From positions 372,001 to 436,000 of the forward strand of contig JAVHNS010000008.1 of assembly GCA_036872755.1 (NCBI GenBank): DNA of 64,000 nucleotides, in the 5' to 3' direction. This DNA is from Orbilia blumenaviensis. Its lineage: Eukaryota > Ascomycota > Orbiliomycetes > Orbiliales > Orbiliaceae. Below the pieces are notes generated by a model. It was not told where the DNA came from. It saw only the letters and a list, made by a program, of their open reading frames with translations, and made no database searches. Both the position numbers and the translations under genes were made by a program. Shown piece by piece: positions 1 through 9,726 of this stretch. Every line of letters starts with the position of its first letter. Position 1 is the stretch's first letter.

Positions 1-593
1 ATTTGTATCGTGTCCAGGCTTCAGCTATGCATAAATATGTCGTATGGGGTAGCACAACGTCGCGGGAATATGATTAAGGATTGAACAGTCAATCGTTAAT
101 ATAATATCTAGGGTCAGTTGAACGACTTGTGAGGCTGCGTAGTTTTTGCCCCGGCAAACTGACTAAATGCTTAGTGCCTTAATCTAGAGATCTAACCTGC
201 CGCGCACCTAGGTCTTTCTTTTAGAATCCTAGGCGCATCAAATGGAAAGATGTACTTAGGATTGATGCCATATGCATGCATAGCGATAGCTTCAAATGCG
301 GCGTCTTTTGGCCGGCTTAGGCGTTGTATTGGCTAAGCTTGAGCTCTTAAGCATAAAGAAAAATTAGAACACATGGACTTGTGCGAGGAAGACGCTAGAA
401 ACCCCAATAGGCCAACGCGATGTAAGGAGTGGGACTATGAGCTGAATTAAGGTTGAACATTTGTAGCCTAGTTAAAGCTTAGGGTGCAACTAGTACATTC
501 GGAACACCAACATACAATATGCTAAGCTAAGCAGTGCTTCCAGTATTGGGAATAAATCGGAGCCTCAATTGGGGCTTTGAAGATCTTCCCAGT
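1..593. other. Gene-poor AT-rich left edge
   Basis: No open frame of useful length and no recognisable RNA gene. It lies downstream (3' side) of the minus-strand M4 protease. Several scattered copies of GCTTA/TAAGC-type words are visible but no ordered repeat. I see nothing I can name here. Confidence 0.5.
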
Positions 594-3090
594 TTAATAA
601 AACGGCCTTTTGACCCAATACTTTTCTTTTTTCCCTAGATTGACATAATTGAAGTCTCCTTTAATGTCTGTTGTAATCAGCGGGAAAGTCATACCATCTT
701 CTGTCTCTCCACTGCATAAATCGAAATTCTGAATGCCGTCAGTGATTTTCTTTACTTGTCGCGGATCAGATGCACCAGGGCCCTTCGCCATTTTGTACAG
801 ATTACCATTTTGGTCTAAAATCAACACACCCGAGGGAACTTCACGTTCTGCGTCTTGGGGTGGGCTTTGATATTGCTTCGGGATAACTTGCACCGTGCGC
901 AGCGCAGTGACACTGAGACCTTTTCCAATTTGTTGGAGTGCCGCTGAAGATCTTCCTATGGCATCTCCTGGAAGACTCCAAAGCCCGTTACCTCCAGCAA
1001 TCAACTCATCTAGATCTTGGCTTCCCGGTTTTACCACAGTCGCAACGCTTGTAAGTCTGATGCCTATAGTTATCGGTTAGAATCTAGATATAGTAAAACA
1101 AGTGCAAGTCTGAGTGCACATGTCAGTCGCTTAGGCATACCGTCTGGAATCTTGATAGGAGTGTCAAACAACCGACTGTAGGCGGTGTAGAGTAATTGCT
1201 GCTTGTCATCCACCTCATATAGAACGAATACCCCAGATGAACCGGCGACAGCGCCGCAAGATAAGTCTGCAACGCGCGTGGCATTGGTCGGCAGATTTAG
1301 GTCACTCGCAATAACCCAAGATCCAAGGTCGGGTTTCACTTCTACGCGCGCGATCGTCTTCTGCAGTCCCAGAATTATGGGTGCGTACGTATACGCTGCA
1401 TTTGAGTCCAGGGGTCCCTTCAAAACACGCGATGTCGATAATTAGCGATGTTATACGATCTAAATTGCTAAAAACCATAAGAATATCTTACTAGGAGGAC
1501 CTTCACTACCGGTGAAGGGAGGGTGGGGATTTGGGGGATGATTAGACTTTGGATCTTGTTTTTGTCATCCCAATCGATACCATCCGCTATGAAAGGCTTC
1601 CAGACGAAGAGCCTCCCCTTTTGATCGTTGTTAGAATAGGCCGAAGCGCAAACCATGTAAGTTTCCAAGTCCTTATCTTGTACAACATCGAACGTTGTAA
1701 TATATTCGGAAGGAACGAGTCCTAGGGCAGTGCTCAGATTTTTCCAGATATAGTTGCTGTCAGTATCCTTGTAATACACACCAAACTCTGTGTTATTAGG
1801 ACCGATAGAGCGAAGTGCAACGATCAATGCGCTCTTAAAGTCATCATCTTCGTCACCGTTACCCCAAACAATCTTGTTTGTGGTCACTCGTTTCTCCAAG
1901 ATTGCTTTATATTTAGACACTCCCTTGGCGATTTGATTTGACGGTTTGATACCAACTTTCCCCCATGCGTCCGATATAGCGGCTTCGATTTGCGGTTCTT
2001 GGCTGTATATCTTTCGACTTACAGCCAGGGTCATATACGCAAAGTGCTCAAAGTTGGAATCATTCCTGAGGAACCCATCAATAACTGTGTGGAACCAGAC
2101 AACACCAACGCGATCCCAGCTATACGGATATGTGCCTGCTAAAGCTTTGCATGCAAGATAGAAGGCGTGATTTGGTATTCCACACTTCGAGTGAATGCCA
2201 TAAACGTCAGACTTATCTTTCCTATCGAGGTCGTCCATATGACCCGGATGACCGAATTCGCCTGGCTTTTCCAGAGAGCGAAGCTTTTCTTTAATATCGC
2301 CATTTTCATCAGGATTCCAGATACACCAGTCTGCCGAATCGATAGTTCTCCCATGTTGCCCTACCGGTATTGTCCATTGTCTGACCATAGACCCAAAGCA
2401 ATCGGAAATCGACTCATTCAGTGCGCCAGAGAAGAAAGCGGTACGTAGATCCACCGATGTGTTTGTGATCCCGTGCATCATCTCATGACCTACAGTATCG
2501 GGCATTCGAGTTTGATATTCCCCGAAGTACATTCGTTGGAGGCTTGGGTCCCAGAAGGCATTGTTGTAAACGGCACCACTTGGGTGTCCGACATGTATAC
2601 ATCCGACGAAAGAAGAGCCACCGCCATCATAGGAATCGCGCGTCGAAAGTTGACCGATCATCTCATAAACAGCCTTGAAGTTTGCAACAGCTGTTTCACA
2701 GTCACCATCGCCTTGACGTTCATCCCAGTTTTGTCCTTCAGGCCACTCGAAACTCGAATACTTGATTGTGCCAGTAACCGGATGGGCGAGGTTTAAACTC
2801 TGTCCAGCATCCCAAATCTGACAACGGAACTCGGGCTTCAAGCTCTTTGGTAGTTGCCCAACATCTGGGGGCTGCATTACAGGTGCGTATCCAAATGTAG
2901 GTTCGCCGGCGGCCAATCGAGCCTTACGCCATTTGTCAGCAGCTTTCCAGGCAGCCTCTTCCTCAGCCTGGAGTTTCTCTGTTAGCGCGCTGTCTCTCTT
3001 TGCGCTAAGTCGCTGAGCTTCCGATAGTGAAGGGTCGTTAGCCCTTTGCTGGAGGTAATGAAGAGGCCTTATAAAACAGCGTTGCGGCAT
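594..3090 (-). CDS. M4 protealysin-like metalloprotease with C-terminal lectin-like beta-propeller
   Basis: Three exons, complement(594..1063, 1141..1417, 1492..3090), 781 aa. Both introns have good ends (GTAAGA, and GTATGC with CTAAC before ATAG) and the joins keep frame. Residues 5-17 (CFIRPLHYLQQRA) resemble the short protealysin-type propeptide; there is no signal peptide. The M4 zinc site is HEMMH at 202-206 with third ligand Glu226 in NESISD, and the proton-donor region YGIHSKCGIPNHAFYLA has His300. These are the classical thermolysin-family motifs, so proteolytic activity is likely. From about residue 415 the protein becomes a repetitive beta-rich region (for example GSWVIASDLNLP, and a T/A-S-V-A-T-V-type strand) that I read as a fucose-lectin-like beta-propeller; this second assignment is weaker. 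M4 enzymes are mainly bacterial, so ancient transfer plus fusion is plausible. The ATG at 3090 is the first one in frame. Confidence 0.85.
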
Positions 3091-3913
3091 CTTTCAAGTA
3101 TTCCGATAGAAGGAAGAGGGTTTCAAACGATCTTGAAAGGACCAAAACTGGGTTATTCTCGGTGGAACAAGAAAATTTTCGATGTTCTTTGAACTATCTC
3201 CGAAAAGATTTGACCGAAAATAAGAGTCGTTAGATGATTTATCGAGTTTCAAATACTAGATTTTGTAGGTTACGGAACCGATGGGAGCTTGGAAAAACGC
3301 TTTCCTACAATTAAGTAACCCAGCTGAGACAGCTTTCCAAACCGCAACGGGGCACTTTGGTTAGTCCCCGTATCATTTCAGCTTATCTTTAGTCACAATC
3401 GCAGTCGGATTCCGGAATTGCGTGGCACCGTCTTTTGATAACCTCTCTAACGAAGGCGAGTTTGGAGTATGCATAAAAATGTCAATTCAAATGTACCATT
3501 AGGTAGGTACGCCTCAGCGCTTGATCTAGCCCCGCTGGGGCCAACGGGACGCAAACAGGAACGTAATTATTTATGCATAATAATTATGCAGCATACAAGC
3601 CCAAGCCTCGCTAGCGCATTTTTCAGCTCTTCTCAGCTTAATTCGTTCACACAAACCCCACATTTTCTTTGCTATATCGTCTCGTTGACCCGATACCAGC
3701 TTTTTTTTCGCTGCGGCTGAGGTAACTACAGAGGTCAACATCTCGCCATATAAACCGCTTGCTGTTGTGAGGGTCAGCCGCAGCCGTGTTTGCCAGCGCC
3801 TCCACCCCGAAGTGCGAACCTTGCTCTAACCAGGTGGTTAATCCTATTATCCTAGCGAGCCTAGACTCTCACTAGGATTTGTGTGGCGCCTTTTTTTGGC
3901 CTCAACTGTGGAA
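3091..3913. other. Intergenic region upstream of the M4 gene
   Basis: About 820 nt with no convincing gene. It should hold the promoter of the minus-strand protease. A TTAGGTAGGTAC word lies at 3499-3510. An imperfect inverted repeat (CCTAG...CTAGG) lies near 3850-3880, followed by a T-run. One 83-codon frame at 3469-3720 looks accidental. Confidence 0.5.
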
Positions 3914-4513
3914 TCAGTTTTTGGACGGTTTTGAAAAAAGCTGTTTTTTTTTTGTCCTAAAGGTGGGACCAAAAAAGGCCATGGATTTGCCTCGGGACAC
4001 CCCGCCAGAACTAACCACCTGAAGCATTACGCACCAATCAGTCTCTCGACCTAGGGCCACAATCAATACAGAGTCTCCGACGCTATGCTGCTCCCAGGCT
4101 AGAATTTCCTTGAGGTATCCAAAGTATGCATATAGGTCACACGGACACGCCATATGCATATCCCTTATATCGTGAGACATGGAGCCTACCGAAAGCCTAT
4201 GTAAACGCGAGCAGAGCTCTCCCGTCGCGCATTGGATAGTCATGAGGTATTTGGCTAGTTCTCGCCACGAAGATGTCTCCCTTTGCTCAATTAACAGATC
4301 ATAGAATTTCGAAGGCAGTGGCATTAGACAATAATACTTCCTCTTCGGATAGGCGGCATCAAAGTGTGGGGGCTCTAAATCCAAATTCCGCTGGTACTTG
4401 ATAACAAAAATACGCAGCTGAAAGTCGAGTCCGTGCATATATCCTGAGAATGCCCTAATGTCATCCAAATTTGACCTCCTTGATATATCATGATATATCG
4501 TGTCGCCGTCCAC
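3914..4513 (-). CDS. Hypothetical protein, 199 aa, possibly a gene relic
   Basis: A single open frame beginning with ATG at 4513 and ending at 3914. The composition is protein-like (mixed hydrophobic and charged, several Cys and Trp), with a Lys-rich tail encoded over an A/T run. I recognise no domain. It is transcribed away from the plus-strand gene that starts at 4596, so a shared 80-bp promoter is possible. The 18-bp palindrome 4482-4499 lies inside its first codons, which argues either for a different start or that this is a relic rather than a gene. Confidence 0.35.
   Translation of the reverse strand: MDGDTIYHDISRRSNLDDIRAFSGYMHGLDFQLRIFVIKYQRNLDLEPPHFDAAYPKRKYYCLMPLPSKFYDLLIEQRETSSWRELAKYLMTIQCATGELCSRLHRLSVGSMSHDIRDMHMACPCDLYAYFGYLKEILAWEQHSVGDSVLIVALGRETDWCVMLQVVSSGGVSRGKSMAFFGPTFRTKKKQLFSKPSKN
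4482..4499. repeat. Perfect 18-bp palindrome
   Basis: GATATATCATGATATATC equals its own reverse complement. It sits about 100 bp upstream of the ATG at 4596, in the gap between divergent reading frames, where a dimeric transcription-factor site could be. It may also be chance in AT-rich DNA. Confidence 0.6.
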
Positions 4514-4595
4514 CCTCTTATGCGCTTTTGAGCTTTACGCTTCCTTAGTTTCCACAGCACTCAAAGTTTATACGCTTGTATACTACTACCTCAAA

Positions 4596-6924
4596 ATGAC
4601 TACCGCCGATCAGAATTCTCGTTTGAACAGCAGGACCGGTCAATATGACCAAATTATAGCAATATCCGAAGCAATGCTAAACGCGCAGCTTGAAACATAT
4701 TACAATATAGAGCCAAAGCTCCGTGTTATGAAGGAAAAGAACGTCTATATTGGCACCTCGGTAGACGCCGAGCTTCTTCCACCAAAAGTTTCAATTCCGG
4801 TTGATAGACAGAAAGCCGACCGCTCAAGCTTATTCTACCATCTACGCTTCAAAAAGGCTAGATTTGGCTACTTAAGTGTGCCCTTCTATCAATATAGACC
4901 TGGCGGACCCGGAGTACTGGAGGTTGATATCAAAGACTGGGAATTTGTATTCAAAGTCACCTTAGGTAAGCACTGTAATATCTATGAAACGAGACTACAT
5001 AATGAGCATTCGCTCATAAAACTACATTGCGAGACCAAATTTAACCGTGACTCAATAGAAATGCAAGACGTGAAGAAAGAAGAGAGAGATGATGTGAAAA
5101 AGATGCTACGAGTAGCTGGAGAGTACTCCATCCAGCGATTGCTGCTCAATTTCACAAGTAAGTTAAACTTCATTATCTTAGGGTCTTCTGTTCCCCAAGC
5201 AAGTATTGATGTCTTATTATTCAATCAATAGTGGCGGATACATCAAATTTTATCACGGACCTGTCAAAATTAAATATGCCTGACGGTTCCAATCCCCCCA
5301 AGGGCCTAATAGAGGCTCTTGGTGGGTGGGTAAAGGGCTGGACGGCGAGCTTTAACGAAATCGAGGACAGGCTACGAGGAAAAACGAAGCTTTCGGACCA
5401 TTCCACAGGGGAAACGACTTTGATAGATGCCTTTTGTCCCATCCTGTATCATGCATTAGCACCAAACCCTGAAGAAGGTAGCGTTTCCCAAATTTCAACC
5501 CCTTTGTTTGGTAAGTATGCTAACTAGGTTTGGCAACAAATTGTAGTCAATCCAGTTGCACCAACTATCCCACCAACCCAAGTGGTACAGCAGACTTATC
5601 AGTTTGTACGACCAAATCAATCCGTCTTGCCGAATACAAATCGGAATTGCCTCCTCTACACCGAGATGTGCGGCAAAGACGCTAAACTCCCCTCTCCGAT
5701 TTTATTCACGGAAGAAAATGGAAACTTTGTTACGGACGATATGCCAGTGACCCGTCGCGCCGATGGCACACTAGATGATACAAATATCATGGGCACAATG
5801 TGCCTCGACAGAAATGTTCTTTGGGGTAGACACTTTATCCCTCTGCTCAACCCAATCGTCAAGCAGACACAAATTCACTTAAAGAACTGCGAAATTCACC
5901 CAGACTCGGACCAACAATTTAGATTCTCTTTGGCATTTGGTGATGATGGCGTTCACACTGATTCGAACGATAGCTATTTCTTGATGAAGCCAATGACCGG
6001 CTACGATGAGTGTTGGAGTAAGTCTCAGTGGTTTGAGCAGGGAAATATCCCAGAGGCTCAGAATTGTTGGGGCTACCGATGGATCATGGATACGCAGCAA
6101 GTCCGACAAGAGAATAACAAAGATGACAGGCAACTGGCATTAGAATTGAAAGGTATGGCCTGGACAACTAAGTACTTGTTTGATCTAATCACTAAGCTAT
6201 GTGTGGATATACAGCAAGATCTATTGCACAGGTTATACCATCTAGGGGTGAGAACAAAGTTAGGATTAGTGGTGCAACCACAATCGCGATTTACGCTTCG
6301 GAGGAGGGAAGAAATAAAGGGTATATATACCCACTGCTAGATGCTCATATTCTAAAAGAACAATCTGACTGAACTCTTTGGAAAATAGATTCGCTACAAC
6401 CGGTCGTTGGAGGCTATCCATGGAGGTTAAAGCTGTGGAAGATGGCCGTCTTCATATTGACGTTGTTTATCCTGACACTCCAGTAACATTTTCTCATTGG
6501 CAGGGTGGAGCGACAAGCTTAGGAAAATTTAATGGCAAGGCTGCTATTGCACAGATGGAAGCAGAACTAACCAAAAACATTGAGGGCCTTAAAGATTATC
6601 TACAGCATAGCTTTAAAGATTCACTAAAACAGCATCAATTTGTATTGGCTGGCGGGGGGTATTTTTACATGAAAAACCCAGTGTTCACCGAAAAGGGTGA
6701 TTTGTTGGTGGAGCTACGATATAGAGGGTGAGTGACCAATCTCGATCATCTTGAGGTATTGGGCAGAACTGTCTAACTTATTCAATCGCTTCAGTATCCC
6801 CCTTGATGGAAAAGTCTCTGATTACCAGAAGCAGCAACTAGCGGCTCAGGGCGGATCTGGTGTGGACGTCCCACCAGAAGTAAATGCTGAGAGTAAAATT
6901 ATTGACTTCGGAGCATCTATGTAA
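4596..6924 (+). CDS. Unknown conserved-looking protein, 673 aa, six exons
   Basis: Exons 4596..5157, 5232..5510, 5547..6152, 6215..6320, 6389..6727 and 6795..6924. All joins preserve frame and the total divides by three. The start ATG at 4596 has an A-rich context (CTCAAAATG); the frame runs further upstream but without a better start. The acceptor of exon 3 could be 5546 or 5555 (36- or 45-nt intron, same frame). There is no signal peptide or membrane segment. The product starts with a low-complexity polar stretch, then QYDQIIAISEAMLNAQLETY. That start and the long amphipathic beta-rich body are reminiscent of lipid-binding TULIP-type proteins, but I cannot show this from motifs. The C-terminus is KIIDFGASM. 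Function unknown. Confidence 0.75.
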
Positions 6925-9726
6925 CCAGTGAAGAGGCAAGGAACACCGAGCGTTATATATTTTCTGTGAATCCGAGAATCTCAACGTGTAGATCTATCTA
7001 AGCCTTAAGATGTTGGCGTGTAATACGCTTAGATGCCCTAGTTTCCGTATTAGCTAGCTACGTAATTACTCAGAGAGAACTCTAATTGCGACCAACTTTC
7101 CATGTCCGCCGGGCCATATAATCAATAGCGATCCTTAAAAATGCTAGTTGTCAGCGGTTCTATTTTCCAACATTATACCGCGAAGGTAAATCGCCCAACA
7201 CACCCATACAAGCAATAGAGAAGATTTCAATAAACTCGATAAATTACAGAGATGACTAACGCGTTCTAAAAAATTTAAAATGCGGTTGAAGCTTCTTAGG
7301 GCACGTAGGAAACGGCGATACGAAGAAGAAGAGAATGGATTTCGATAGAGGAAACGCACAATATTCGGGGTATAGCGTTAGCTACTAAGGAGCAATACAC
7401 GGTACCGCCTTCTTATTGATAATGTATTTGCGCCGTTCTCGTCCGCATCCGACCCATCCTTATAATTCTGCATTAGAATATTCGATTCAGGTGCATATTT
7501 ACCAAAACAGGTTAAGTTGTACGTGATCTGCTTCGTTGAGGCTGGCTTACGAGATCAATTAAATCCCTGACTACTGGATTCCCAGCTTCTATCTACTGAT
7601 ATTCATCGAAGCCTTGATAGTAGAGTTGAAAAATGGGGGCAGTGTCCCGAAAAAGAGCGAGATTACGAGGTCGTGGTGGCCGCACAATATCACGGACTCC
7701 GGAATGCGTCCAGCTCAATGGTAATAATAAATTTGGAGCTCAAGAGATTATAAATTGTCAAAGTTGAAGAAGAAAGACAAGGGGAACGACTACGCGGTTG
7801 CAATATATAAACTTTGCTCCATACCCTTCATACTACGAGACCACCCCTCACTAGTGGAGGTTATCCAAGCTTTTCAAGCTTTCCAAAATCAACTTATCAA
7901 AGCGTAAGTTCATCGCTGTGGCGCTATGTAGCCCATAATAATTCAAAAATCCCAAGATCGAGTGTTTTCGATCTCCAAAATGGCTGATCCTAATATCGTT
8001 GTTATCAGATACAATAGCAACCAGGTCAACAATTATTTCCCTCTTCATGATGGGCCAGCAGCATTTAGGCTCGATACCCTACCCGCACATCTGGCAAGGA
8101 AGGCATGCGGTCTTCCACCCTTACCCATTAACGAGATATGTCGTTGGCTCCGCCTATAACTGTGGTCGTGCATCCACACAACAGTGTGCAGAATACAATA
8201 GAGCCAGCCCCTCTCTGGACCTAATCTAGTTCTCAAATTAGGTGAATATCATTGATTTAAATAGATCAAAGAAATGTAACTTGATGCTTTACTCAACATA
8301 CTTTTCAACATAAATGTAAGGATTCAAATTATTTCGAAGTTTGATGTCGCTACTACCGATTACTGCTGCATGCTGCCGCTGTTATAGGAAACCATAAAGG
8401 TCACAAAAAGATAAAAACAACACATTTGAGTATATCAGTACATACCCTTTGAGGAACTAGATTATCTCATATCCAGTCTCACAGGCCCTGCATATACTAA
8501 GTTGATGAGGTTACTGTTATTAATAAATTTGCCTAACTTGCGGTTGGGGCACCGGCTCAGGCGCACGCAAGTCTTGGTTCACATATCTACCCGGCCTGTT
8601 AACTAACCAGCCTATCTACCAGCTATTCGAGATCACAATACGTATGGCAAGTACGGCAGCGGACACGCTTCTAATGGGAAAACTACTTGCTAAAGGGCCA
8701 GTGGGTGTCGAGGCTGTACGCATACTCGGCTTAGGTAGGCCGGTGCCGACCGACTAGCTTTGGCGTTTAAGCATAGTTACATACTAGCCGATGCACCTGC
8801 TTCCGTACTCATTAGTATACTCAAACCAGCTTCGAACTTATGCTTACAGAAAACTAAATTTTACATGATTAATACCATAATCTTCTTATCTAATGAATAT
8901 TCCATGTCACTCCCTTTCCAAATATAACATATGCTGCTTTCAAGCAACAATTTTTTTTTTCGGACAAACGTTGCATTTTATAACAGAGGCCTCGCCGATA
9001 ATTGATCAAAAGACCAGTTCGAAGGAAAAGATTCTATGAATATTAGAGGAATCTGCAAGGTTTGTTTTATGTTCGGCCGCGACATCCTTGTCCGTAATGA
9101 ATTGCAACTTAAATGCTTCCTCTGGTGTATACTACCAAGGCCGGGTGGCATGAATCCTGCATGAATGAGCTAATTATCAGAATACACATATATCCGCCAC
9201 AGGATACTGTTTCTCTGCTTATCAGGTGAAAAGCTACCGATATGATATTGCGCCTAGGAAAATAGTGGAGACACATATAGAAAGATAGGATCACTCGCAC
9301 CCGGCAATTCTCCCGAGCCCCTCCAATAACGGTTGCACGAGAACTATCCGTCGCAGGACTACCCCGCTCTAGAAGTGAATCGTTAGTCATTGATAACCAT
9401 ATGACGGTAAAACCTCATCGCGGCCTATAATTTTATTCGATCGTGGTCTCGCCTCTGGTCGGGCTATGTATGTGAGGCAAATTGGCGTAAATACACCATA
9501 CGGAGTGCATAGATTATATCTTTCCATTGGAATCTAAGTGTTAGCCTTGTGGAGGCACTGCACTGGATCCTGAGCTAAATGGACATAAATAAGGCCACAC
9601 TCTCCGTACCGAAATCCTTTTTCCATCTTTGACATTTCTTCCTCATATCAATCTCCTTCGTAACCCCCTGGCCAATATCAGCTTTGTTAGCTTGTTTTAG
9701 ATATTGACCTTGAGAAGAATCTGAAA
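6925..9726. other. Gene-poor AT-rich stretch, 2.8 kb
   Basis: No ORF here is convincing. The stretch holds one copy of a dispersed 28-nt sequence (7531-7558) that also occurs as an inverted pair at 43181 and 43757, a nine-T run near 8951, and a TTAGGTAGGC word at 8731. The last 100 bp should be the promoter of the membrane-PNP gene. It is likely decayed repeat DNA, but I cannot identify a family. Confidence 0.45.
7531..7558 (+). repeat. Dispersed 28-nt repeat, copy 1
   Basis: Contains CTTCGTTGAGGCTGG and TTACGAGAT. It matches the sequences at 43181-43208 (direct) and 43731-43757 (inverted) at most positions. No partner copy is visible nearby. Confidence 0.55.

Noticed and set aside
7633..7767. 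Short basic frame (MGAVSRKRARLRGRGGRT...)
   Set aside because: About 44 codons, no homologous motif, no splice context that extends it.
8643..8756. 37-codon ATG-to-stop frame (MASTAADTLLMGKLL...)
   Set aside because: Protein-like but tiny, in decayed AT-rich DNA, with no supporting context.
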